Of a DNA stretch of 64,000 nucleotides, positions 10,805 to 20,089 are shown in pieces; within the stretch, counting starts at the first letter, position 1; the number at the start of each line of letters is the position of its first letter. The stretch is from Bdellovibrionales bacterium (lineage in GTDB: Bacteria; Bdellovibrionota; Bdellovibrionia; Bdellovibrionales; UBA1609), in the NCBI GenBank assembly GCA_020850475.1, contig JADZEO010000082.1:1-64000 (forward strand), given 5' to 3'. The notes under the pieces are model-generated. The model ran no database searches. It was not told the DNA's origin and worked only from the letters and a program-made list of their open reading frames with translations. A program made the translations under genes and the position numbers.

Positions 10805-11162
10805 AGCCCAAACTGGGCTGAACAGTCTTCGGAGTCGTTCTGATTTTCTGGAGATTTCACGCACCGGCCGTCAAATCAAACCATGTCCTTGGCTGATTTT
10901 GGCTTTCCGAAAAAATGACTGCGGAGAGTCACGTTTTGGATGGACCATTCCTCGTTATGTTGGGAACGCTGTTGTCAGGAATCGTCTTCGCCGCTGGTGT
11001 CGTGAGTACTACCGAAAACAGGCAAAACTCAGAGAAAAATCATTGGATATCAATCTGATCTTCCGACGTCGGGAGAAGGACTTTTATAAGAATGTCGAAC
11101 GAGAGAGCTTTTTCACCTATCTGGATCGGGCCAATGAAACGCTTGAAAAACAACGCGCTTAA
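10794..11162 (+). CDS. rnpA: Ribonuclease P protein component
   Basis: Protein cofactor of RNase P, which with the RNA subunit removes 5' leaders of tRNA precursors. The 122-aa sequence holds the family motif [10 protein letters not shown] within [12 protein letters not shown] and is basic throughout. The open frame begins at a GTG (10794) that overlaps the end of rpmH by 11 bp; no clear Shine-Dalgarno sequence decides the start, and a start a few codons later is possible. The RNase P RNA gene was not found in this window. Confidence 0.92.
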   Translation: MASKAQTGLNSLRSRSDFLEISRTGRQIKPCPWLILAFRKNDCGESRFGWTIPRYVGNAVVRNRLRRWCREYYRKQAKLREKSLDINLIFRRREKDFYKNVERESFFTYLDRANETLEKQRA

Positions 11163-11394
11163 TTGCCTTCGGGCCGTGATGCGGCTGCTCGTCCAGTTTT
11201 ATCAAGGAACGATCAGTCTTTGGCTGGGCGGGAATTGCCGCTTTTATCCAAGTTGTTCGGAGTATGCCCTGGAGGCCATCGAAACCAAGGCCCCTCACGA
11301 AGCGCTCCGCTTGATTGTGCGCCGTCTTTGTCAATGTCATCCCCTGGGAAATGCGGGCTTTGATCCGGTTCCCTTAAGTGAGAGGAAGAAATGA
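11134..11394 (+). CDS. yidD: Membrane protein insertion efficiency factor YidD
   Basis: Small protein assisting YidC-mediated membrane insertion. The diagnostic segments are FYQGTISLWLGGNCRFYPSC, LCQCHPLGNAGFDPVP, with the conserved Cys residues in CRFYPSC and CQCHP. The frame is open from 11092. The ATG at 11134 gives 86 aa and overlaps the end of rnpA; an ATG at 11179 would give 71 aa, closer to typical YidD, but neither has a strong ribosome site. Its TGA overlaps the yidC ATG (ATGA). Confidence 0.88.
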   Translation: MKRLKNNALNCLRAVMRLLVQFYQGTISLWLGGNCRFYPSCSEYALEAIETKAPHEALRLIVRRLCQCHPLGNAGFDPVPLSERKK

Positions 11395-13058
11395 GCCAAG
11401 AGCAACAACCGTCATTTCTCGATAGCAAAACTATTTTGGCAATCGCGCTAGTGGGATTGAGCTGGGTAGCGTGGCAATCATATATGACGAAGAAATACCC
11501 CCGGGCTGATGAACAAAACCCTCAACAGGTTGAACAATCAGTCACCGGTGGAGAAGCTAAGATGGCGGAGGGCACTGCCGGCGAAGGTAATGGCGGCGCC
11601 GCTGTGGATAAACCTGAGGCCAAAGTGGACGGAGCCGTGAGCGCTCCAGCGGAGCCGGTCGCAAGTAAAGCCGAAAGCTTGGTGCATTTTGAAGACGACC
11701 ATTGGTCCTTTGATATCTCTAGTAAAGGCATGGGGATAAGAAACCTTTCCTTAAAAAACTACACAGACCGAGAAAAGCAACCGGTATCAATCGGTGGGGC
11801 GAGCGCGGAAGCGATGTTTGCAACCAACCTTATTGGCCGTCGAGGGGATTTGGATTTTTCAATAGAACAAATCAGCCCGGGTGAATTTAAGGGCACGGCC
11901 AATACCGAAGCGGGCCAGATAATTAAACTGGTTCGAGTGAAGTCGGCGCAATATCTTTTGGAGAATGAAATCATTGCTTCTGGATTGACCGGAGCCTTTG
12001 TCGGACTGAGAACGGCGATTGGAGATAGAATTGTAAAGGCAGAAAGCTCGGGCTTCATGATGCCAGCTTTTGATCAGCAAGAGTTTTATGTTCATGCCAA
12101 AGGCGGTAGCGAGCGATTGGTAGTGAACCCGAGTGACCTTGGTGAGATCGAGCGCACCTTGACGCAAGTTCATGTTGCGGCCCTCGGAAACCACTATTTT
12201 GCCCAAGCGGTGATCGACAATTCAGATGTTATGCCTGAACTCAAGAGCTTTGGCGATGCTCAGGCCGGCCTCGTTACCGGCTGGGTACAACATACGATGT
12301 TGAACAAGGCTGACGCGTTTAAGGTGCGATATCAAACTTTCGCTGGACCCAAATCATTCTCGCTGCTGGAAAAGATTGATCCTGAACTCGCCCAAATCGT
12401 TAACTTCGGAATGTTCTCGTGGATCGCCAAGCACATTCTTACGCTAATGAAGTGGTTTTTCTCTTTAGTTGGAAACTGGGGAATCGCGATCATCATTTTG
12501 ACCATTATCGTGCGGGTGTTTGTTTTGCCGTTTGCCGTGATGTCTTACAAATCAATGAAGAACATGCAGGCGATTCAGCCGCAAATTAAGGCCTTGCGCG
12601 AAAAATATGGCGAGGACAAGGCTCGGCTGAATCAAGAAATGATGGTCTTGATGAAGACCCACAAGGTTAACCCGCTGGGGGGTTGCTTGCCGATGTTGTT
12701 GCAGTTCCCCATTTTCATTGCTCTATATCAGGTACTTGGTCAGAGCATCGAACTATACCAAGCTCCGTTTGGGCTTTGGATTCCCGATCTCAGCCTTAAA
12801 GACCCCTTTTACATCCTTCCGGTGTTAATGGGAGTTACCATGTTTATTCAGCAAAAGATTACGCCAAACACGATGGATCCGGCGCAGGCCAAAGTGCTGA
12901 TGTTCATGCCGATTGTTTTCACGTTTTTTATGCTTTCGTTACCGAGCGGACTCACGCTGTACATTTTTGTAAGTACGCTCTTTGGAATTTTGCAGCAGAT
13001 TTATTTTATGAGGGACACAAAAACTAACCTGAAGACCGTAGAAGTCACAGCAAAATAG
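11391..13058 (+). CDS. yidC: Membrane protein insertase YidC
   Basis: Inner-membrane insertase (Oxa1 family) that integrates membrane proteins alone or with Sec. The 555-aa protein has the Gram-negative layout: an N-terminal helix (about residues 10-27), a periplasmic beta-domain of roughly 300 residues after an Ala/Gly/Glu-rich linker, then the five-helix core beginning near GNWGIAIIILTIIVRVFVLP. The core Arg of that segment, central in the hydrophilic groove, is present. ATGA overlap with yidD shows tight coupling. Confidence 0.96.
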   Translation: MSQEQQPSFLDSKTILAIALVGLSWVAWQSYMTKKYPRADEQNPQQVEQSVTGGEAKMAEGTAGEGNGGAAVDKPEAKVDGAVSAPAEPVASKAESLVHFEDDHWSFDISSKGMGIRNLSLKNYTDREKQPVSIGGASAEAMFATNLIGRRGDLDFSIEQISPGEFKGTANTEAGQIIKLVRVKSAQYLLENEIIASGLTGAFVGLRTAIGDRIVKAESSGFMMPAFDQQEFYVHAKGGSERLVVNPSDLGEIERTLTQVHVAALGNHYFAQAVIDNSDVMPELKSFGDAQAGLVTGWVQHTMLNKADAFKVRYQTFAGPKSFSLLEKIDPELAQIVNFGMFSWIAKHILTLMKWFFSLVGNWGIAIIILTIIVRVFVLPFAVMSYKSMKNMQAIQPQIKALREKYGEDKARLNQEMMVLMKTHKVNPLGGCLPMLLQFPIFIALYQVLGQSIELYQAPFGLWIPDLSLKDPFYILPVLMGVTMFIQQKITPNTMDPAQAKVLMFMPIVFTFFMLSLPSGLTLYIFVSTLFGILQQIYFMRDTKTNLKTVEVTAK

Positions 13059-13068
13059 GAGAAGTGTG

Positions 13069-13623
13069 ATGACAGGATTTTTTGGCAAACTATTCGGTGG
13101 GGGAAAAAAGAAAGAGGCATCTGAAGGCGGAGCCGTAGGCTTGGTCAAAGAGATCATGGCAGGCCTCGTAGAGAGAGGCGGCTTTGATCTGACTTTCAAG
13201 GTATGGGCGGAGCCCGAGGGTGACGTAAAAGTTGAGATGTCTGGAGAGGATGTCGAACACCTAAAGGCCCGAGATGGCCAGCTGTTGGACGCCTTTCAGC
13301 TTTTTGTAACCCGAGTACTGCAACACCAGCTGCCGGAGCAGTCAATTGACGTGGCCGTCGATTGTGAAGGCTACCGGGAAGAAGCAAATCAGGCCCTGAT
13401 TGATTTGGCCGATAAACTCAAGGAAGTTGCTTTGAGCAAAGGCAAGTCAGTGTACATTCGGGCCCTACCGCCGAAGGACCGCAAGGTTGTTCATCAGTAC
13501 CTGGCGGAAGACGGTCGCGTAAAGAGCCGGTCAATTGGCGACGGACACTTTAAAAAGATCAAAATTTATCCCGCTAAAGACAACCACCGAGATCAGGAGC
13601 CAATGGCTGATTCGGTGATGTAA
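13069..13623 (+). CDS. khpB: RNA-binding protein KhpB/Jag (KH and R3H domains)
   Basis: Cytoplasmic RNA-binding protein linked genetically to cell elongation and division in other bacteria. A KH-like region (about residues 50-120) is followed by an R3H domain with the R..H motif in KDRKVVHQYL and the end FKKIKIYPA. The classical N-terminal Jag_N domain is missing; instead there is a short glycine/lysine-rich lead (FGKLFGGGKKKE). The ATG at 13069 follows AGGAG by 8 bp; the frame also has an in-frame GTG one codon earlier. It lies just after yidC, its usual place. Confidence 0.88.
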   Translation: MTGFFGKLFGGGKKKEASEGGAVGLVKEIMAGLVERGGFDLTFKVWAEPEGDVKVEMSGEDVEHLKARDGQLLDAFQLFVTRVLQHQLPEQSIDVAVDCEGYREEANQALIDLADKLKEVALSKGKSVYIRALPPKDRKVVHQYLAEDGRVKSRSIGDGHFKKIKIYPAKDNHRDQEPMADSVM

Positions 13624-13637
13624 GATGGAAATGGGAG

Positions 13638-15044
13638 ATGGGCATACTTTCTCGAGATGAGGACACGATTTGCGCAATCTGCACTCCGCCCGGCGTGGGG
13701 GGAATTGCCGTTCTGCGCATTAGTGGTTCCCAGGCCCTTGAGGTCGCTCGAAAGGTTTGCCCATTTATTCCCACCGCAGCCGAAACCCACCGGGTTTTTT
13801 ACGGCTTTGCCAAGACGGTTGATCGAAATAACGAAATCGATGAAGTTTTGGCTACCTACTTTGCGGCCAACCGCTCCTTTACCGGCGAAAGCACGGTGGA
13901 GATCTCCTGCCACGGAGGCTTTGTGGTCTCCGAGCAGCTTCTCGAAGAAGTTCGGCGGGCTGGCGCACGGCTTGCCGAGCGCGGGGAATTTACCTATCGC
14001 GCATTTATGAATCAACGCTTGGATTTGGTCCAGGCCGAGAGTGTACTGAATCTGATTGAAGCAAACTCTCGACGGGCCTCCGAGCTGGCCCTTCGCCACC
14101 TGAAGGGCGATCTTTCAGCTTATGTAAATCGACTTGAAGACGCCATTCACTGGATTTTGGCGCATCTCGAAGCAAACATTGATTTTGCCTATGAAGACAT
14201 CGAAGCGGCGAGCACGGCTGAACTCGTGAGCCGACTCAGGTCCGAGGTCGCCAGCGTCGATCGAGTTCTTGAGAGTTATAGACAAGGAAGAATGCTGCGT
14301 GACGGGATTAGAATTGCGATTGTCGGCCCGCCCAACGCGGGTAAATCGAGTCTCATGAACGCCCTGGTGGGCGAAGAGCGCTCGATCGTAACTGAGATCG
14401 CCGGCACCACTCGTGACACCATCGAAGGAGCCCTCTTGGTGAATGGGGTGAAGGTGACCTTCGTTGATACGGCGGGACTCCGCGAGACCCAAGACCGGGT
14501 CGAGCAGCTGGGGATTAGTCGCACTCGGGCGGCCATTAAGGATGCCGATTTGGTGTGGTGGGTTGTCGATTTGGGTGATCTAGAGAGCTCGCCAGTGGAT
14601 GCGGCAGTTTTTGAAGTCGGCTCCGAACAGCTTTGGGTTCTTGGCAACAAGACGGACCTCGTGCTGGACGGATCGGCCGAGGCAAGGCTGGGAAATTGGC
14701 TCGAGGGCGTGAGCGAGCATGGGATGCGGGGGTCGCGCCGTTTTTGCTTGAGTTGTCTTAATCCGCAGTCGGTTGCATGGTTGCGATCTGAGCTTGAGGA
14801 GCAGGTGAAGCTGGAATTTTCCGAAGTCTCAGCGGTTTTAACCAATAGCCGCCATCGAGAATTATTTGAAGTGATCAAACGCAGCTTGGATTCTGGGCTT
14901 GAGCTGGTCGAACGTGGCGAAAGTGCTGAGTTCGTGGCTTTCGAGTTAAGAGCCGCGCTCATGGGAGTTCACGAGCTGCTGGGTAGAAAGTTTGACGACG
15001 AAGTCCTTGATAGAGTGTTTAAAGAATTTTGTTTGGGGAAGTAA
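13638..15044 (+). CDS. mnmE: tRNA uridine-5-carboxymethylaminomethyl GTPase MnmE
   Basis: GTPase that, with MnmG, modifies U34 of certain tRNAs. In the 468-aa protein the N-terminal folate-binding domain (TICAICTPPGVGGIAVLRISG) is followed by the G domain: G1 GPPNAGKS (230-237), G2 TTRDT, G3 DTAGLRE, G4 NKTD. It ends with FCLGK, the C-terminal Cys motif needed for activity. It is immediately followed by its partner gene mnmG with a 3-bp gap, which fits joint function. Confidence 0.97.
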   Translation: MGILSRDEDTICAICTPPGVGGIAVLRISGSQALEVARKVCPFIPTAAETHRVFYGFAKTVDRNNEIDEVLATYFAANRSFTGESTVEISCHGGFVVSEQLLEEVRRAGARLAERGEFTYRAFMNQRLDLVQAESVLNLIEANSRRASELALRHLKGDLSAYVNRLEDAIHWILAHLEANIDFAYEDIEAASTAELVSRLRSEVASVDRVLESYRQGRMLRDGIRIAIVGPPNAGKSSLMNALVGEERSIVTEIAGTTRDTIEGALLVNGVKVTFVDTAGLRETQDRVEQLGISRTRAAIKDADLVWWVVDLGDLESSPVDAAVFEVGSEQLWVLGNKTDLVLDGSAEARLGNWLEGVSEHGMRGSRRFCLSCLNPQSVAWLRSELEEQVKLEFSEVSAVLTNSRHRELFEVIKRSLDSGLELVERGESAEFVAFELRAALMGVHELLGRKFDDEVLDRVFKEFCLGK

Positions 15045-15047
15045 GCA

Positions 15048-16949
15048 GTGGGAATGAACGCCGATTTTGATGTCATCGTAGTAGGTGCTGGTCATGCGGG
15101 GATTGAAGCCGCAGCGGCCGGGCATCGTCTCGGACTTCGAGTGGCCGTGGTGACCAGTAATGTCGATCGAATTGGATATATGAGCTGTAACCCCTCCATT
15201 GGTGGGTTGGGCAAAGGGCACATTGTTAAAGAGGTCGATGCGCTTGGCGGTGAAATGGGCCGGGCCGCAGATGAAACCTGTATTCAGTTTAAGCGCCTCA
15301 ACGCGCGCAAGGGGCCAGCGGTCCGCGGCTCGCGCGCCCAGTGCGATAAGTTTTTGTATTCCGATTATATGGGGCGGTTTTTGCGCGGACTTGAGAACAT
15401 TCGCATTCTAGAGGGCGAAGCGGTGAGGCTTCTGCTTGAGGGGAGCTTCTGCAGAGGTGTAGTGCTTGCCGATGGTTCGCAAGTGTGGTCACGAGCGGTG
15501 GTTTTGACGACCGGCACTTTTTTGTCGGCGGTGATGCACTTTGGTTTGCGGAAAGTTGCAGGAGGACGCATTGGCGACTCTGCGAGCGAAGGTCTGTCTG
15601 ATCAGTTGCGGGACCGAGGGTTTAACATTCTTCGCCTCAAGACCGGAACCCCTGCGCGCTTACGCAAGGGCTCTATAAATTGGAGTGCCTTGGTCGCACA
15701 GTCGGGCGATGAGCGCTTTGTGCCGTTTAGTGTCCGCAGCGAGAACGTCTTGAAGCTGCCGCAGATTCAATGCCATCTCAGCTATACGAACGAGCGAACT
15801 CACGAGGTGATTCGCCGCAACCTGCACCTTTCGCCCATGTATTGTGGAGTGATTGAGGGCATTGGTCCGCGATATTGTCCGAGCATAGAAGATAAGATTA
15901 CCCGCTTTGCGGATAAGGATCGGCACCAGACTTTTTTGGAGCCAGAGGGGTTGAATTCCGACTTAATTTACTTGCAAGGAATGTCGACTTCTTTACCCGA
16001 GGAAGTTCAATATGAGTTTTTGCGGACGATTCCGGGCCTAGAGAGCGTTGAGATTTTGCAGCCGGGCTATGCTGTTGAATATGATTGTGTCGAGCCAAGC
16101 CAAATTCGGCACAGTCTGGAGACCCGCGAGATCGAGGGGTTGTTTTTGGCGGGACAAATTAATGGAACCAGCGGGTATGAAGAAGCCGCGGGCCAGGGCT
16201 TGGTTGCAGGAGCAAATGCGGGACTAAAGATATTAGGGAAAGACGAGTTGATTTTGGGTCGTGATGAATCCTACATCGGCGTGATGATCGACGACCTTGT
16301 GACAAAGGGCACGCGCGAGCCATATCGGATGATGACCGCTCGGGCCGGGTATCGACTGCACCTTCGCGAGGACAATGTTCTGGAGAGACTATCCGACCGA
16401 GGAATCGGGGCTGGTTTGGTGGATGGTGTGGGCAGAGAGAGGGTTGAGCATCTACTTAAGTCTCGGCGCCATCTCGAGGAGCTTCTTGAGGCTGGGCGTT
16501 TTGTTCCCGATGAGGAGACTCAGCGGGCCCTCTTAGGAATCGGAACCGCGGTTTTGGGTAAGCCAATGAGTTACGCAGACTTGCTGCGCAGGCCAGAACT
16601 CAGCTGTTTCGATTTGATGCGGCTTGGCGTACCAATTAACGAAGACGAGCGGGTTTGGGAGCCTGTCGAAATTGGGGTAAAATATAGCGGATATATTTCG
16701 AGACAGCGCGAGGTCATTTTCCAAGCGCAAAAGATGGAAAGAGTTCTTTTGCCCGACGAATTGCGTTACAATGAGGTCTCTGGGCTTTCAAGTGAGGAAG
16801 TCGAAAAACTCTCGCGAATTCGTCCCAGAACGCTTGGCCAGGCGGGTCGAATTAGTGGAGTTAATCCATCTGCTATCCAGGCGCTTGTTGTGTATTTGAA
16901 GGCAGCTGAACGTAGGCGGGGGCCGATTTATTTTGAATCAAGAGGTTAA
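15048..16949 (+). CDS. mnmG: tRNA U34 modification FAD enzyme MnmG (GidA)
   Basis: FAD-dependent partner of MnmE. The 633-aa protein has the dinucleotide fold GAGHAG (13-18), the motif SCNPSIGGLGKGHIVKE with DALGGEMG, and the second family motif GQINGTSGYEEAAGQG. The start is GTG 15048, spaced seven bases from GGGGA; ATG 15054 is an alternative. It overlaps rsmG by 17 bp. Confidence 0.97.
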   Translation: MGMNADFDVIVVGAGHAGIEAAAAGHRLGLRVAVVTSNVDRIGYMSCNPSIGGLGKGHIVKEVDALGGEMGRAADETCIQFKRLNARKGPAVRGSRAQCDKFLYSDYMGRFLRGLENIRILEGEAVRLLLEGSFCRGVVLADGSQVWSRAVVLTTGTFLSAVMHFGLRKVAGGRIGDSASEGLSDQLRDRGFNILRLKTGTPARLRKGSINWSALVAQSGDERFVPFSVRSENVLKLPQIQCHLSYTNERTHEVIRRNLHLSPMYCGVIEGIGPRYCPSIEDKITRFADKDRHQTFLEPEGLNSDLIYLQGMSTSLPEEVQYEFLRTIPGLESVEILQPGYAVEYDCVEPSQIRHSLETREIEGLFLAGQINGTSGYEEAAGQGLVAGANAGLKILGKDELILGRDESYIGVMIDDLVTKGTREPYRMMTARAGYRLHLREDNVLERLSDRGIGAGLVDGVGRERVEHLLKSRRHLEELLEAGRFVPDEETQRALLGIGTAVLGKPMSYADLLRRPELSCFDLMRLGVPINEDERVWEPVEIGVKYSGYISRQREVIFQAQKMERVLLPDELRYNEVSGLSSEEVEKLSRIRPRTLGQAGRISGVNPSAIQALVVYLKAAERRRGPIYFESRG

Positions 16950-17589
16950 GAACCAGAGCCGAGTCTGGAGAATTGATACTTGGTTTCCAGACCTTTCCGA
17001 CGGGGTTCGCGAGAAGCTCAGAACTTACTTTGATGAGCTTCACAAATTTAATTCAGTTTTGAATTTGATCTCAGCCCGGTCGGCATCCGACCTGGATTTA
17101 GTGCACATATCAGACAGCATTTTAGGCTGCCAGCTGATTTTGGAACAGCGCCCCACGGCTCCGGCTTTCGATTTTGGCTCTGGAAACGGATTGCCGGGTG
17201 TGATTTTGGGGATTTTGGACCCCACCCTATCGGTGGTCTTGATTGAGAGCGATGGACGAAAGGCCGAGTTCCTGAAGCACGTCGTGGCCCGGCTCCAGCT
17301 TAAGAATGTGAGCGTTCGCAATATGCGAGTCGAGGACTTGCCTCCCGACTCAGTTAAGTTTGCGGTTTCCCGCGGGTTTGCATCGATTCAGAAGGCCCTG
17401 TCTATTACCCGTAAAATTTTGGCGATGGACGGGATGTATTTTCATTTCAAGAGCGAGTCCTGGGTTCGCGAAGTTGCGGAGATCCCCTCTCAGATGTGCA
17501 GGTTTTGGCTACCCACCCTGGTGGGCGGATACTCACTACCCCACGGAGACACGAGACTATTCATTGTGGGGACTAAAAAAATTCGATAA
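16933..17589 (+). CDS. rsmG: 16S rRNA (guanine527-N7)-methyltransferase
   Basis: SAM-dependent methyltransferase, 218 aa, that methylates G527 of 16S rRNA (GidB). The SAM motif appears as FDFGSGNGLPGVIL, preceded by NLISARS and followed by acidic residues of motif II (VLIESDGRKAEFL). Its TTG start (16933) lies inside the end of mnmG. The gidA-gidB-parA-parB order is a typical origin-proximal cluster. Loss of rsmG is known to give low-level streptomycin resistance. Confidence 0.93.
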   Translation: MNQEVKNQSRVWRIDTWFPDLSDGVREKLRTYFDELHKFNSVLNLISARSASDLDLVHISDSILGCQLILEQRPTAPAFDFGSGNGLPGVILGILDPTLSVVLIESDGRKAEFLKHVVARLQLKNVSVRNMRVEDLPPDSVKFAVSRGFASIQKALSITRKILAMDGMYFHFKSESWVREVAEIPSQMCRFWLPTLVGGYSLPHGDTRLFIVGTKKIR

Positions 17590-17597
17590 CCAATGAT

Positions 17598-17613
17598 TGT
17601 TCCACGTGGAACA
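17598..17613. promoter_or_regulatory. parS centromere site 1
   Basis: TGTTCCACGTGGAACA is a perfect 16-bp palindrome matching the bacterial parS consensus. With flanking bases the symmetry extends to 20 bp (17596-17615). It lies 8 bp after the rsmG stop and 11 bp before the 3' end of the converging lipoprotein gene. ParB would load here and spread. Confidence 0.93.
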
Positions 17614-17624
17614 ATTCACTAGGG

Positions 17625-18137
17625 CTACTTGCCGCCCTTTTCTTCGACAGGCTCCGGGGCCTGGGCCACATACCGTTCGGTGAGCTTTGGAACTCTAACG
17701 CTCCAATTTTGAGGCGCAGCTCGAAGACGTTTGTTGACCAGATAAGCCTGGTACTCGGCTGGGTTTGGCCACTCATTTCCGGCGGCGAAGGCAACTCGAT
17801 AGGCCCGTCGCCCGTCAACCCGCCTATGCTCCGCGCGGATTTTGTAGTAGGCAGCCATTTGGCGGTAGTGAGTAATCAAGCGTGAGGAGTTGGAGATCTT
17901 CTTGCGGGCGACTTTCAGATCCATGTTGTTCAGCGCGCCCGCCAATTCCTTATTGTTTTCTTCTTGAGTCTTCTCTTCATCTTTCAGTTTTCGCTCAAAT
18001 TCCTTCTGAATAGTCGACAAGTCTTTGTAGATAGGGTCCTTGAGTTCAGGATTTGGATCTAAACTCTTGCATCCGAGTAGGTGCAAAGCAACCAAACCGC
18101 AGAGTGCGCTGGTAACCCATCGACCCAATTGAGACAT
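17625..18137 (-). CDS. Small lipoprotein of unknown function between the two parS sites
   Basis: A 170-aa predicted lipoprotein. The start is taken at ATG 18137 because this gives a short signal peptide with lipobox LLGC (Cys23); the frame is open to 18263 but that would read through parS. After the lipobox comes a charged helical segment (residues about 35-75, rich in Lys/Glu) and a basic region with Arg/Tyr (HYRQMAAYYKIRAEHRRVDG). The C-terminus is PEPVEEKGGK. No family was recognised. It is divergent to parA and flanked by parS on both sides. Confidence 0.7.
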   Translation of the reverse strand: MSQLGRWVTSALCGLVALHLLGCKSLDPNPELKDPIYKDLSTIQKEFERKLKDEEKTQEENNKELAGALNNMDLKVARKKISNSSRLITHYRQMAAYYKIRAEHRRVDGRRAYRVAFAAGNEWPNPAEYQAYLVNKRLRAAPQNWSVRVPKLTERYVAQAPEPVEEKGGK

Positions 18138-18153
18138 TTTTCTAGACTCCACT

Positions 18154-18169
18154 TGTTCCACGTGGAACA
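18154..18169. promoter_or_regulatory. parS centromere site 2
   Basis: A second identical copy of TGTTCCACGTGGAACA, symmetric over 18 bp with flanks. It lies between the divergent lipoprotein gene (start 18137) and parA (start 18238), 68 bp before parA. Besides centromere function, ParB bound here could affect transcription of both genes. Confidence 0.93.
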
Positions 18170-18237
18170 ATCGGACGAATTCTTGGTTTTTTTTAGAGAG
18201 AAGAACCATTTTGAGACAACTGACGAGGTGAAATTCC

Positions 18238-19095
18238 ATGGCAAGAACAATCTGCGTAGCCAATCAAAAAGGTGGCGTGGGAAAGACCACGTCGTCAGTC
18301 AACATTGGAGCCGCTCTGGCGGCGCGCGGTCGCAAGGTACTCATCCTTGACATGGATCCACAGGGAAATGCCTCCTCAGGCCTTGGCGCAAAGCGTCAAG
18401 AAAGCCAAGAGAACAATATCTATCCTGCGCTTATTGGAGACCGGCCACTGGCGGCAGTTATTCAGCCGACCGAAGCTCCGAATCTATCCATCGCCCCGGC
18501 CAACTCTGATCTCGTCGGCGCAGAAATTGAGCTGATCGATGTTCCGCGCCGAGAGTATCGCCTCAAAGAAGCCATTCAAACGGTCGCGGACCAATATCAT
18601 TATATTATTATAGACTGCCCGCCCTCACTGGGGCTGCTTACAGTGAACTCGCTCACTGCGGCCGATACCTTTCTTGTCCCCCTTCAATGTGAATACTATG
18701 CCCTGGAGGGGCTAAGTCAGCTCCTCAACACCGCGGGCCTCATCAAGAAGAATTTAAATCCCAATCTTAAGATCGAGGGAATTCTTCTTACGATGTTTGA
18801 TACTCGAAACAATTTGAGCCACCAGGTCGTTTCAGAAATTCAGGCGCATTTTAGCGACAAGGTGTTTAAGGCAATCATTCCGCGGAATGTTCGCCTCAGC
18901 GAGGCGCCCAGCCACGGAAAATCAATTCTGGAATACGACCCCAAGTCCATCGGCGCGCGAAAGTATCATGAGCTTGCCGAGGAGCTCGATGAAAGGGTTT
19001 ACGGCACGCAAAGTGAAGCGGCCTTACGACACCAGGGGCCCGAGATTGAGCAGCCGGCATTAGGGCGTGATCGCGAGGAGATGGCAAATGTCTGA
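18238..19095 (+). CDS. parA: Chromosome-partitioning ATPase ParA
   Basis: Deviant Walker A ATPase, 285 aa, that forms a DNA-bound gradient to move ParB-parS complexes. The P-loop is KGGVGKTT (11-18); the A' and B motifs are ILDMDPQGNAS and YHYIIIDCPPSLGLLT. It lacks an N-terminal HTH, as expected for chromosomal (type Ib/Soj-like) ParA. The C-terminus carries a loosely conserved tail (about 25 residues). The ATG at 18238 is preceded by GAGG. It overlaps parB by 8 bp. Confidence 0.97.
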   Translation: MARTICVANQKGGVGKTTSSVNIGAALAARGRKVLILDMDPQGNASSGLGAKRQESQENNIYPALIGDRPLAAVIQPTEAPNLSIAPANSDLVGAEIELIDVPRREYRLKEAIQTVADQYHYIIIDCPPSLGLLTVNSLTAADTFLVPLQCEYYALEGLSQLLNTAGLIKKNLNPNLKIEGILLTMFDTRNNLSHQVVSEIQAHFSDKVFKAIIPRNVRLSEAPSHGKSILEYDPKSIGARKYHELAEELDERVYGTQSEAALRHQGPEIEQPALGRDREEMANV

Positions 19096-20089
19096 GGCAA
19101 AGGAAAATACCACGAAGAAGACCCTGAAGAAGCCAGCCCTGGGGCGCGGCCTGGGCAGCCTCCTTGGCGAGGCGGCAGTGTCCACCACTTCCACTGTGGC
19201 TGCGGAAGCAACTCCCAAAATGCAGGCAGAAAAAATACCCGCCCTCCGCGACGGCTTTATTGAGACCGCCGCCCCCCAAGTTCCCGATCACGCGAGGATC
19301 TGGAAGGTTGCGATCGAAAAAATCTATCCTAACGTCAACCAGCCGCGACAGGTGTTTGATGCCGAACCGCTGAAGGAGCTGACGGATTCAATTCGAGAAA
19401 AAGGGATCTTGCAGCCCATCGTCGCCCGCAAAATGCCCGATGGGGGATTTGAAATCATCGCCGGCGAACGCCGGTGGCGAGCAGCCCAACAGGCCGGCCT
19501 TCATGAGGTCCCGGTAATTCTCAAGGAAACAGATGACCAAGAGGCCATGGAGCTTGCGCTCATTGAAAACATCCAACGCGCCGACCTCAACCCCGTTGAG
19601 GAAGCCGAGGCCTATGCCCACTTAATCAAAAAGTACAATATGACCCAGCAGCGCCTGGCGGAAAAAGTTGGAAAAGACCGGGTGACCATCGCCAATACCA
19701 TGAGGCTGCTCAATCTCGCACCCGAGGTTCGAGTGATGGTTTCGCGGGGTGAGCTATCAATGGGGCAAGCCAAAGTTCTTTTGTCCGTTGAAGACCCCAA
19801 ACTCCAACGAGCGCTCGCCAACAAAGTAAAGAACGAGAAGCTCTCGGTACGGGCGACCGAAAAACTGGTTTTGAGGGCATTCAAACAAGCCTCGACCGCA
19901 GCCGCCTTCAATGACATCGACATTTCTGGCCGCCTCGCCAAAGGATTGGCCGACGAACTGCAAAAGGCCCTGGGCACCAAGGTTGTGATTGATTACCAAC
20001 AAGGTAAGGGTAAGATATCAATCAACTTTTATTCGGACGAAGGACTCAATCAAATCGTCGATAAGATTCGGGCGGCATGGCAGAAGTAA
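19088..20089 (+). CDS. parB: Chromosome-partitioning CTPase ParB
   Basis: Centromere-binding protein, 333 aa from ATG 19088 (GGAG eight bases upstream). Near the N-terminus it has the LGRGLGSLLGE segment that contacts ParA. The CTP-binding domain shows GERRWRA (126-132) and the following ENIQRADLNPVEEAEAY; the HTH region reads MTQQRLAEKVGKDRVTIANT. The C-terminal part forms the dimer domain. Overlap with parA and with the downstream bactofilin indicates one transcript. Confidence 0.97.
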   Translation: MSEAKENTTKKTLKKPALGRGLGSLLGEAAVSTTSTVAAEATPKMQAEKIPALRDGFIETAAPQVPDHARIWKVAIEKIYPNVNQPRQVFDAEPLKELTDSIREKGILQPIVARKMPDGGFEIIAGERRWRAAQQAGLHEVPVILKETDDQEAMELALIENIQRADLNPVEEAEAYAHLIKKYNMTQQRLAEKVGKDRVTIANTMRLLNLAPEVRVMVSRGELSMGQAKVLLSVEDPKLQRALANKVKNEKLSVRATEKLVLRAFKQASTAAAFNDIDISGRLAKGLADELQKALGTKVVIDYQQGKGKISINFYSDEGLNQIVDKIRAAWQK

